Source: Ilex aquifolium (lineage: Eukaryota; Streptophyta; Magnoliopsida; Aquifoliales; Aquifoliaceae). Taken from it: 64,000 nucleotides of DNA. Below are positions 44,712 through 54,876 of the stretch, piece by piece. The stretch is from contig OX637393.1 of assembly GCA_951799425.1 (NCBI GenBank), forward strand, positions 19,177,744 to 19,241,743, read 5' to 3'. The notes under the pieces were generated by a model. That model was not told the origin of the DNA and searched no databases. It saw only the letters and a list, made by a program, of their open reading frames with translations. A program made the translations under genes and the position numbers. Each line of letters starts with the position of its first letter. The stretch's first letter is position 1.

Positions 44712-45938
44712 TTAATACGCCACCTTGCCCACCGCTTTGATCACTTTGAATGGTCCGATATACCTTGGAGCTAATTTTCCCTTCTTGCCGAATCTCAACA
44801 CTCCCTTCTTGGGTGACCCTTTGAGGAACACATAGTCCCCCTCTTGGAATTCCAAAGGTCTTCGTCTTCTATCCGCATAGCTTTTCTGTCTACTTTGTGT
44901 CGTGCGTAGTCTCTTCCGGATAAGTTGAATTTTCTCCGTAGTCTCCCGAACAATCTCTGGCCCAAACAAACTACTTTCTCCAGCTTCCAACCAACAAGTC
45001 GGGGACCTTCATGGTCTTCCATACAATGCCTCATAAGGAGCCATTCCAATACTTGTCTGATACCTGTTGTTATATGCGAACTCCACCAGCGACAAATGAT
45101 CACTCCAACTTCCCTTGAAGTCCAACACACAAGCTCATAGCATGTCTTCCAAAATTTGTATCACCCCCTCGGATTGGCCATCCGTTTGGGGATGAAAGGC
45201 GGTGCTAAAGTGTAACTCTGTCCCCATAGCTCGTTGTAGACTCTGCCAAAATTGTGCCACAAAACGAGAATCACGATCTGAAACAATAAAGAGTGGAACT
45301 CCATGCAATCTAACAATTTCGCGAATATAAAGCTTACTCAAGGTCTCTAAAGTGTCAGTGGTCTTCATACTCAAGAAATGAGCGGACTTGGTGAGTCTAT
45401 CAACAATGACCCATACGGCATTATGCCCGCGTGAAGTCCGTGGAAAGCCAGACAGGAAATTCATGGTGATGTGATCCCACTTCCACTCTGGGATAAGTAA
45501 GGACTGTAGTAATCCTCCGGGTTGCTGATGTTCAATCTTCACCTGCTGACACACCGCGCACTTTGTAATGTACTTAGCCACGTCTTGCTTCATCCCTTTC
45601 CACCAATATTGACGCTTCATGTCTCTATACATCTTAGTACTACCCGGATGTATGGAGAATTTTGAACGATGACACTCACCCAACACTTCTTCCCTTACTT
45701 GGTCATTGTTTGGTACACATAGTCTTCCACGAAACTTTAACTCGTCATCGTGTATGGACCAGTTCTCAACAACCTCATTCCTCTTCAATCTATCCTGGAT
45801 AGTTTCCAACTCTGTGTCTGGTCGTTGCAACTCTACAATCCGTTGTCGGAGAATTGGTTGAGCTACAAGATTGAGTAAGCATGGCCGATCCCCCTGCTTA
45901 TCCACCAATAGATCAAAGTCCTCCAAAGCATCTATCAT
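44712..45938 (-). pseudogene. Integrase of Z, catalytic Asp replaced
   Basis: 45938-45135 (267 aa) has the zinc region (HRSKFSIHPG, CAVCQQVK), the core with ITMNFLSGFP where Asp is expected at the Asn, IVSDRDSRF (Asp present) and DGQSEG (Glu present). A stop follows EDML. 44990-44712 continues the C-terminal domain (FQEGDYVFLKGSPKKGVLRFGKKGKLAPRYIGPF). The first DDE acid is lost, so strand transfer would be abolished. Confidence 0.85.
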
Positions 45939-45968
45939 TTTCCACCTATTAACGACAAGAACATTGAT

Positions 45969-46535
45969 TTATCCCCGAGACTTCCTGCTCAGTGCATCTG
46001 CTACTACATTAGCCTTCCCCGGATAGTAGTTAAGTGTGAAATCGTAGTCTTCCAAATATTCAATCCACCTTCTTTGTCGGAGATTCAAATCTTTTTGTGT
46101 GAATATATACTTGAGACTCTTATGATCAGAAAACACCTGAAACTTTTCTCCATACAGGTAACACCTCCACAACTTAAGAGCAAGGACCACAGCGACGAGC
46201 TCTAAGTCGTGAGTGGGATAGTTCTACTCATGAACCTTTAGTTGTCTCGATCCATAAGCGACTACCCTGCCTCCCTGCATTAGCACACATCCTAACCCTC
46301 GTAACGAAGCATCGGTGTAAACATCGTATCCTTCCCCACTGCTAGGAATAATGAGGACATGGGCTGTTGTCAACCTCTCCTTCAAGGTGCAAAAGGCTTG
46401 TTCACACGTTTGAGTCCATAAGAACTTCTCCCCCTTCTTGGTAAGGCGGGTCATTGGCATCGCGAGCTTTGAGAACCCTTCCAAAAACCTCCGGTAATAG
46501 CCTGCTAATCCCAGGAAACTACGTACTTCGGTCAT
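45969..46535 (-). pseudogene. RT connection and RNase H of Z
   Basis: 46535-46224: EVRSFLGLAGYYRRFLEGFS, then YDVYTDASLRGLGCVLMQ. A TAG sits at about 46222. 46190-45969: [20 protein letters not shown] and [10 protein letters not shown]. Catalytic acids in TDAS and SDHK are present. Confidence 0.85.
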
Positions 46536-46593
46536 TCCTGGGTGGTTCCCATTTCATCAAGGCTTCAATCTTTGTGGGGTCAACAGCTACGCC

Positions 46594-47511
46594 TCATTCC
46601 GACACAACATGGCCAAGGAACTTCACTTCCTTCATCCAAAACTCGCATTTTCTCATCTTAGCATACAACTTGTGCTCTCTCAATGTTTGTAGCACAATTG
46701 AGAGATGGCGTTTATGTTCCCCTTGTGTCCGTGAATAAATCAATATGTCACCAATAAACACTATAACAAAATGATCTAGATACGGCCGGAATACCCTGTG
46801 CATCAAATCCATAAAGGCTGCAGGAGTATTAGTCAGTCCGAACGGCATTACCGTATATTCGAAATGACCATACCTGGTACGGAAAGCTGTCTTAGGGATA
46901 TCCTCCTCCTTGATCCGTAGTTGATGATATCCTGTGCGAAGATCAATCTTGGAATAATACTTAGAACCCCTCAGTTGATCAAATAAATCATCAATTCGTG
47001 GAAACGGATATTTATTCTTCACTGTCACCCGATTCAACCTTCGGTAATCTGTGCATAGCCGAAGTGTCTCGTCATGCTTCTTCACAAAGAGGACCAGGGC
47101 TCCCCAAGGTGAAGTGCTTAAACGGATAAACCCAATAGTCAACAGATGGTCCAACTGCTTCCTTAGCTCCTTTAACTCTAAGGGTGCCATCCTATAAAGA
47201 GTAATGGATATGGGTTCGGTTCCCGGATATAGATCGATTGCAAACTCGATCTCTCTCTGTGGGGGTAACCCGGGTAGTTCATCTGGAAAGACATCTGAAA
47301 AATCTGACACTATCAATACCACGTCCGGTTGGGATCTATCCCGATCATCTCCCATCAAGCTAGCTAAGAAACTCGAATGGCTCCCCGCCTTAGCTTTTAA
47401 GAATCTACTACCCGTAGTAGGGAATAGATGGAAATAATTTCGATCATTCCTGAAACTGAAAACTACCCCTCCCGGTAATTGAAATGAAATCCGCTTGCGA
47501 AAACAATCCAT
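46594..47511 (-). pseudogene. Reverse transcriptase of Z (305-aa open frame), YxDD mutated
   Basis: [74 protein letters not shown]. The catalytic motif reads [10 protein letters not shown]; the first Asp of the usual VFIDDILIYS is Gly, which should abolish polymerisation. The rest is uninterrupted, so the change may be recent. Confidence 0.9.
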
Positions 47512-47599
47512 TTACCGCACGGAAAGTGGACAACAAGTCCATCCCAAATATTACGTCATACCCCTTCATGTCTAATGCAACCAAATCTACAATCAATTC

Positions 47600-47854
47600 T
47601 TACTCCCCAATTCGAAGCACGCAACCTCTACACACCCTTTTTGTAACCAACCGTTGTCCCGTAGGCATGAAAATACTCAAAGCATGTTCTAAATTCTTAA
47701 ATTTCAATCCCAAATTAAGAGCATATGTAGTGCGTATGAATGAATGAGTCGCACCGGGATCAAACAAAATTCGGGCCCAAGAATTATAAAGAAGAACGAT
47801 ACCTTCCACAACTGCATTGGAAACGTCTTCCTCCGGTTGGTTCAAAGCAAACAC
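47600..47854 (-). pseudogene. Aspartic protease of Z
   Basis: Active site ILFDPGATHSFI near residue 31 of this frame, followed by LNLGLKFKNLEHALSIFMPTGQ. DPGA instead of D-S/T-G-A occurs in other chromoviruses, so activity cannot be excluded from it alone. A stop after LRIGE separates it from RT. Confidence 0.75.
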
Positions 47855-47977
47855 TCTTCCCTGATTTGCACCGGCTGGGACGGGAGCTCCTAACAGTCTC
47901 TGCTATAGCGGCTTCTGTAGGAGTGGCTTGTTTGCATTTACTTGTCCTGCTGCTTGATTGGTCTTTGTTGAAAACAA

Positions 47978-48966
47978 TGGGCAATTATTTTTGAAGTGCC
48001 CGAAACCTCCACATGCGAAGCATTGACGTGGATCAGTGCCTGTTGTCTCTGGTACGCCTCCAACTCCTCGAGCTATCTGAAGTCTCTGTCCAACCGCCTG
48101 ATCTGGGCGACGGTATGGTGCCGCCCTCTACACTCCACTGCCACTAGCACCCGTCCGGATCAGACCTCCCCTCATGAAGTTTTGTCGCCTCTGGTTGTCT
48201 TCTGTGTCTCTCTCCACCAGTGCAGCTCTTTCAACAAGATCCCCATAGTCCCGGATCTTGAGAGCCACAAGCTTCTCCCTGATGGCAGGCCTCAAGCCTT
48301 GCTCAAAGCGTTTGGCCCTCCTGGCCTCAGTAGATATGAACTCCGTGGCATAACGGGATAGCTCATCAAACTTTCCCTCATACTCCGTCATGCTACCCTG
48401 TCGTAGAGCGAGGAAATCTGCACTCATCTTGTCTCAGACCGATTCCGGGAAATACTTGTCATGGAAGATTTGATCAAACTCCTCCCAGGTAAGAGCATCT
48501 GTGTTCCTCCTTCTCTTCACTGAGTCCCACCAATGATCTGCCCCCCCTCTTACAGATATATAGCTAACCCGACCCGAAGATCCTCGGCAACTCCCATGCC
48601 ATCACACATCTTCTTCACCCGATGAATCCATCTATCCGCATCCACGGGGTTAGAGCTTCCTTGGAAGGTAGGTGGGTGTTGGCGTAAGAATTCTCGAAGA
48701 ACTACCATCTTTCGATTTTCATTTCCGTTGCCCAGCACTTGAGCTAAGGGATGAACCCCACCATTGTGGTTGTTGTTTCCATTCTGGTGTTGTACCAGAG
48801 TGGTTAGCTCCCTTAAGCATTGATAAATACCATTCATGGCTTCTGGAGGTGGTGGTGGTGGTGGTGGGTGTGCTTGGCCACCACGTCCTCGTCCTCGTCC
48901 TCGTCCACGTCCACGTCTACCGTCCATCCTGCACACCAATTCACAGTTTAGTTCCTTGATGTACAA
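47978..48966 (-). pseudogene. Gag of Z with Arg/Gly-rich start and zinc knuckle
   Basis: 48966-48550 begins with an RGRGRGRG stretch and eight Pro, then VLREFLRQHPPTFQGSSNPVDADRWI. The frame is lost in a C-run near 48542. 48427-48128 continues (MSADFLALRQGSMTEYEGKFDELSRY), preceded by an in-frame TGA. A knuckle CFACGGFGHFKNNC lies at about 47980-48022. The start may be the later Met (MDGRRGRG). Confidence 0.85.
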
Positions 48967-49102
48967 TACATCCTCACTATCACCTTAATCTAAAGCATGA
49001 TGCTTGTATAAAAATTTAAATCAATAATTTCCTTCAACCTAACCCTACCTCTCTAGTTGTAATCTCTAACCTACAGCTCCCATGTAAGACCTAATTCCTA
49101 GG

Positions 49103-49113
49103 CTCTGATACCA
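49103..49113 (-). other. Primer-binding site of Z, initiator tRNA-Met type
   Basis: Minus strand TGGTATCAGAG, 4 nt from the 5' LTR end at 49118. Confidence 0.9.
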
Positions 49114-49117
49114 AACA

Positions 49118-51288
49118 TGTAACGCCCCAAAATTCTCCCTTGGTCGACATTACTATTTAAAACCATTCATGTCATGAGAGCAACTAATAAGATCTATAAA
49201 TCAAGAAAACTTTCCTTCATCAACCATAATATCTACTTCATCATCCCAAAAGAATAAGTCAAACCATGGCCATTACATCCAAAAGAATATGCCCAAATAG
49301 GGCAATTACATCCCAAAAATCAACTATGAGTTTGCAGCGGAATAACCAAAATATTAATATAACAATATTCTCAAAAGGAATCTCCTAGTCTAGAACGAAA
49401 AAGGGACAATCCTATACAGTTCCTTCCGGATCTACATGCCCAACCACTTGAGCTTCCCAAAGCACCTGCTCGTCAACTCCGAGCTCTTCCTCCAAACCAT
49501 CATCTGAAAATATATTATTTGTAGGGGGTGAGCACTAAGCTCTGCAGCAACATTCTCCCAAACTCGAACAAGATTTAGAAAACATATAAAACAAGTTGGT
49601 CTCATTTTGCAAATATCATATATAACTTTTGAAGGAAAACATGGACATTTCTATGGATCTCAAGTTTACACAATAACAATGATTTAAATGAAGAAATAAA
49701 TTAATTCCAACAAGTTCGTATAATAAACCATTTCCAAAACGATATACAGTAACCCACAATGTATCTCAAGCCACAACTTGTATCTCAACAACAACATGTA
49801 TCTCAAGTATGATGTTTGATATTGCATGAATAAACACATCGAGAATATCCTGATCCACACACACACACACCCAATCCTTTCAAAGATCTACAACTTTAGG
49901 AAGGACGTATACCAACACATTGGCAGTGACGAATCCAACCTAGGAATAGTATACTAACCCTCTGCCACGGCACCCGTGAGCGAATAGTGGTTTGGTCCTC
50001 ACAAGGCACCAACCCCACTACGAGTAGAAAAAATTCAAATCCGCACGGAGTAAGAAACGCATCTACCCACTCTACGATACCCGGTCAACGGCCACCCATG
50101 GTCATCCGAACATCCACAAGAGATACAATACCCAACAAATTTCTCAAATTCCCAAGTAAATCAAAAACCCTCAATTCCATTGGTGTTCTTCTAACGAAGC
50201 AATTTCAAGAAAAATATACAAGAGATCATCAACAATACCATTTTGTTGTTCAATCCAAAGCACTAAATTTTTGAAATCAAATACATAAGAGAAATCAAGA
50301 GAAAAATCTATTTCTCTTGAAAACTAGGGTTTTAAGTCAAGAAAAGAGGTTTAATGGCTATTCCACCATAGTATTGTTCAAAACATGGTAATATTTACAA
50401 GAATATCAAGAATCAAAGATTTCATAGCATACATATAGGATTTAGAGTCAAAAGAATACATATATATAAGCCCTAGCCTCAATGTAAGAGAATAGGAAGA
50501 AACCCCTACCTTGAATCAAGATTTCCAAGCTAAACCCAAGCTCTATAGACCTCCTTCCTCCCTTTTCTTTCTCCCTTAGTCTTCCTTTAGGGTTCTAAGA
50601 GGTGTGGGTTGAGAATGGAATGAAAGAATAATAGAAAAATGGAATGAGAATGGTGTTTTAAGCCTGCCCATTCCCGATTTTTATTGTTCGCAGGGCCAAA
50701 AATTACATTTTTCCTTGAAATTATAATTTTGCCACTAACTATCTCCATTTTGATCTCTATGACCACCCTAAGGTTTTTAGACGTTCTGAATTCATTTTTA
50801 ATGTTATTTTATCCTAAAAACATTTAGTTTTATGATTTATCATACTACTAAAGTAAATTTACCAAAATTTAAAATACAAGGCCTATGTATATTTTTAATC
50901 GATTGACCCCTTCTAGGCCCAACATACCACCATCCATAGTATCTACAACACCATCCCAAACTATTTGAGACAAATAAGGATGAAAAGGTAGCTTGGGGAT
51001 AGCTCAGGAGAGGAGGAAATCAGACAATCAGGAAATCAGCCAAACCGTACCGGTACGCATACCGGTACACTAAGGCTACTAGAGTTTAGCGTACCGATAC
51101 ACACTAGAGTTTAGCGTACCGATACGTGTATCGGTACGCTTTGCCTGATCTGCCCAAATGCTCTGTACATTCACATTTCACATTTCCACTCCATTCCAAA
51201 CCCTTCCAAAACCAACCCAAACTTATACAACATACATTTGTATATCAAACATAGTTGGTAGAAGTTCTATTACATGTGGGGGTTTATA
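49118..51288 (-). repeat. 5' LTR of Z (2171 bp)
   Basis: TGTAACGCCCC at 49118 on the plus strand; the outer end has mutated from ...TTTACA to ...TTTATA (51288). TSD TGAGG follows at 51289. Confidence 0.95.
51047..51137. repeat. Expanded palindrome array (Z 5' LTR)
   Basis: Units at 51047 (GTACCGGTAC), 51059 (ATACCGGTAC), 51091 and 51116 (both GTACCGATAC) and 51128 (GTATCGGTAC). Text ACTAGAGTTTAGC recurs between units, so the growth came from local duplication. Confidence 0.9.
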
Positions 51289-51293
51289 TGAGG

Positions 51294-52293
51294 AGGACAC
51301 CAAACCGTCTCGACAACCACAAACAAGGTTGAACCCAATCATGAAAGATGTGGTGAGCGACGAAGTATTGAAGCTACTTGACGTGGGCATCATTTTTCCA
51401 ATTGCCAATAGTAAGTGGGTTAGCCCCACGCAAGTAGTACCCAAGAAGTCGGGATTCACAGTTGTGGAAAATGAAGAGAATGATCTTATTCCAACAAGAG
51501 TGATCACCGGGTGGAGAGTGTGCATTGATTACCGCAAGCTCAACTTATGCACGAGGAAAGACCACTTCCCATTGCCATTCCTCAATCAAGTGTTGGAATG
51601 AGTAGCGAGGCATCTATTCTATTTCTTCTTAGATGGATACTCCGGCTACAATCAAATCGAGATTGCATTGGAAGACCAAGAGAAGACCACCTTCACTTGT
51701 CCTTACGGTACCTTTGTTTACCGTCGCATGCCTTTTGGGCTATGTAATGCCCCTGGAACCTTTCAATGTTGCATGATGGGGATCTTTAGTGATATGGTGG
51801 AAAAGATTGTTGAGGTGTTCATGGATGACTTCTCAGTTTTTGGAGATTCTTTCAGTGGGTGCTGGGAAAATTTGGAGAAAGTTTTGGAGAGATGTGAAGA
51901 GAAGAGTTTAGTCTTGAATTGGGGGAAGTGTCACTTCATGGTGACACAAGGAATTGTTCTTGGCCATATAGTTTCGGCAAAGGGTATTGAAGTTGACAAA
52001 TCAAAGGTGGAGGCCATCTCCAACCTCCCTACGCCGAGAGTCGTTAAGGATATCAGATCGTTTCTAGGCCATGCTGGATTTTACCATCGTTTCATAAAAA
52101 AATTTAGTGCATTGGCCCGCCCTTTGACAAATTTATTGTCTAAAGATGTCACATTCGAGTGGTCGGATGATTGTGAGGCATCTTTTACAAAACTCAAAAG
52201 CATGCTTGTCACGTCTCCGATTATGCGAATACCCAAGTGGGATTTATCTTTTGAGCTTATGTGCGACGCGAGTGATTACACGGTCTGCGCAGT
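51294..52293 (+). pseudogene. RT and RNase H start of E2, after Z
   Basis: 51294-51601: PIMKDVVSDEVLKLLDVGIIF, KWVSPTQVVPK, WRVCIDYRKLN, ending at a TGA (51599-51601). The frame resumes with FLDGYSGYNQIEIALEDQEKTTF and continues (51668-52293) with MPFGLCNAPGTF, VFMDDFSVFG, the connection region, and FELMCDASDYTVCAV at the W insertion. The catalytic Asp pair is present. Confidence 0.85.
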
Positions 52294-54552
52294 TGTAAAC
52301 CCCCACACTCTTATCTTTATCTAGCAAGTAATTATTTTTGAAAATACTAACATAGGTGATGAGGTATGCATGAACCCTATAAATTGTAATAGTATGAATA
52401 AATACTAGGGAGGCAAATGGATTGTGAAATTTAATTTTTGGAGGTGTTTAAGGTTGATAATGGTAACTAAGCAAAAATATTAATTTTTTTAGGTCAAAAT
52501 AATATTATCATTGAACATGGGAGATCCGAAAAAAAAAATTTGGAATAGCCGTTTAGCACATCTAGCGGTTCGGAGGAATAAAATAGTAATTTTAGTGTTT
52601 CGAGTGTAAATTTATTTTAGTTTTGAGATAAATCATAAAATTAAATATTTTTAGGTTAAAATAACATTAAAAATGAATCCGGAACGTCGAAAAACCTTAG
52701 GATAGTCATATGGATCAAATTGGAGATTCTTAGTGGCAAAACCGTAATTTTGGAGAACACCCAAACAACCTGTGAACAGTAAAATCGGGATTTGGCTAAC
52801 CTTATAACATCATTTCATCCCATTTTCTCTCATTTCTTTCACTCCACTCTCACCCCACACCTCTTGGAACCTTAGAGGAAGATTAAGGAAGGAAGAAAAG
52901 GGAAGAAGGAGGTCACTAGAGCTTGGGTTCTTACTTGGAATTTTGATTCAAGGTAGGGGTTTTCTTCCATTCTTGTTCATTGATGTTATGGTATATATAT
53001 ATATATGTTTTGCCTCTAAATGATATGAAATCATCCTCTCTTATTCTTTTTTTGCAAGGATTACATGTTTTTTAACAAAGTTAAGGTTGAATACCCATGA
53101 AATCTCTTTTCTTGCTTGAAAATCATAGTTTTTGGAGAGTGATGGATTTTATTCTTAAATTCTTCCTTTATTATTGATTTCGAAACTATAGTGCTTTGTG
53201 TTGAGTAATAAAATGATGTTGTTGTGATCTCTTGTATTTTTTTTAATTGGTTATTGGAATTGTCACATGATAAATTTGGAGATTTTTGAGATATGCTTGT
53301 AAATTGAGAAATTGAGTTTCGTATTATATCTCTTATGAGTGTGGGATGACCATGGGTGGCCTTTGACGAGATATCGTAGAGTGGGTAGACGTGTTGTTTG
53401 CTCTGTGTGGGTTTGCATTTTTCCTACCACTCGTAGTGGGGTTAGTGCTTTGGTAAGACTAAACTACTATTCACTCACGGGTGCCGTGTCAGATGATTAG
53501 TATACTAATGTCTGGGTTGGATACGTCACTGCCATTGGTATGGCATACGCCCTTCCTAAATGATAGATATCTTTGAGAAGATTTGTGTGTGTGTGTGTGG
53601 GCTAAATATTACTCAATGTGTTGATTCATGGGGTTTGCCTCGCATCGTGTTTGAGATACATATACATATTGTTGTGGAATATTTGAGTTATGGATTACTG
53701 TTATTGTTGTGGAAATGGTTTCCTACAAGGACTTGTGGAAGTATGGGATTCTACAAGGTCTTGTGGGAAAATGGTTTATATTTTGGAAATGGTTATTTAT
53801 TGTAGCTGAGTTTTTTTGTTACTGCTCATTTAATTTAATGTTGCTACTTAAACTTGAGATCTGTTTTAAAATGTCCCTGTTTTACTTCAAAAATTAGATA
53901 TGTTAATTGTAAAATGAGATCGACCATTTCATATGCTTTTATAAACCTTGTTCGGGTTTGGAAAGATTTTTCTACAGAGCTTCGTGCTCACCCCCCCTAT
54001 CTACCCACATTTCAGATTATACACTTGAGGAGGAGCTGGGAGTCGAGGAGCCAGTACATTGGGAGAATTCGATCGACAGGAGTGTGGATCCCGAGGTGGA
54101 TGCTTAGAGCATTACCTTCTTTTGTTCTAGATTGAGACTTTGTAATACCTAATATTTTTGTTATTCCGCTGCACAAAATTAGTCTGATTCTTTTGGGGAT
54201 GGAAGTGCTGCAGTTGGGCACATTCTTTTGGATGACATTGTATTTATGGTAAATGGTGTATTAAGTTCTTTTGATTACGAAGTTATTTAGTCGCTATCAT
54301 GATCGTGAATGGTTTTAGATAGTAATGTCGTCCAAAGTGGATATGGACTGTTTTAATGTAAAAGAAAAATTGCATGTGGTTATATGAGTATGGATAAATG
54401 GACCCTGTGTGGTCAATGTTTACTTATAAATGGACTCGGTGTGGTCAATGTAGTATAATTCCACAGGTTGTGTTTTGGGTAGAGCTCCCCGTACAAAGGA
54501 GACTCTGTCGAATTTTGTTAAAATAAGGACCCCCGGTTTTTGGGGCGTTACA
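52294..54552 (+). mobile_element. W: solo LTR (2259 bp)
   Basis: TGTAAACCCCC at 52294, GGGGCGTTACA ending at 54552, with GCAGT TSDs at 52289-52293 and 54553-54557 inside the E2 RNase H. Its 5' half resembles the Z LTR (for example TTAGGTTAAAATAACATTAAA), a middle part resembles Y1 (GGGATGACCATGGGTGGCC, 53342-53360), and the last 160 bp resembles the X LTR end. No palindrome array was found. A (TA) run at 52992-53006 is local. Confidence 0.9.
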
Positions 54553-54557
54553 GCAGT

Positions 54558-54876
54558 GCTCGGTCAAAGGGAGGATAATAGACCTTATGTAATATACTAC
54601 GCTAGCAAGACGCTCAATGAAGCCCAAATGAATTACACTACCATAGAAAAAGAGCTGCTAGCAGTAGTATTTGCATTAGATAAATTACGTTCTTACATCA
54701 TTGGTTCACCGATAGTAGCCTATACTGATCACTCTGCCTTGAAGTATTTGTTGTCTAAGCAGGATGCCAAACCGAGACTTATCAGGTGGATCCTCCTACT
54801 CCAAGAGTTCAATCTTACAATCAAAGACAAGAAGGGAATGGAGAACGTGGTGGCAGACCATTTATCTCGACTATGA
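54558..54876 (+). pseudogene. RNase H of E2, distal part
   Basis: [73 protein letters not shown]. Undamaged within this stretch, it closes at 54874-54876 where Y2 sequence takes over. Confidence 0.85.

Larger units (their letters stand above)
42257..51288 (-). mobile_element. Z: full-length chromodomain Ty3/gypsy retrotransposon (9.0 kb)
   Basis: LTRs 42257-44379 and 49118-51288, PPT 44380-44400, PBS 49103-49113, and a complete minus-strand order gag, protease, RT, RNase H, integrase, chromodomain. TSD TGAGG on both sides. Gene order and C-terminal chromodomain mark a chromovirus, probably of the Tekay/Del group. Both outer ends and all domains are present, but at least one catalytic residue is changed in each of RT and integrase and several stops occur, so it is dead as an autonomous unit. 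Confidence 0.95.
37481..54876 (+). mobile_element. E2: Athila-like element, truncated, split by Z and W
   Basis: 5' LTR 37481-39152, PBS 39157-39173, gag 39299-41181, protease 41178-41576, RT to 42256, then Z, RT 51294-52293, then W, RNase H 54558-54876. It stops inside RNase H where Y2 sequence begins; integrase, the accessory ORF and the 3' LTR are missing. It gives a second, generally better reading of E1 proteins. It is inserted into the X1 integrase. Confidence 0.85.

Noticed and set aside
54475-54557. A single gene spanning 54475-54876
   Set aside because: The first part is the end of solo LTR W; only the sequence from the GCAGT duplication onward is E2 RNase H.
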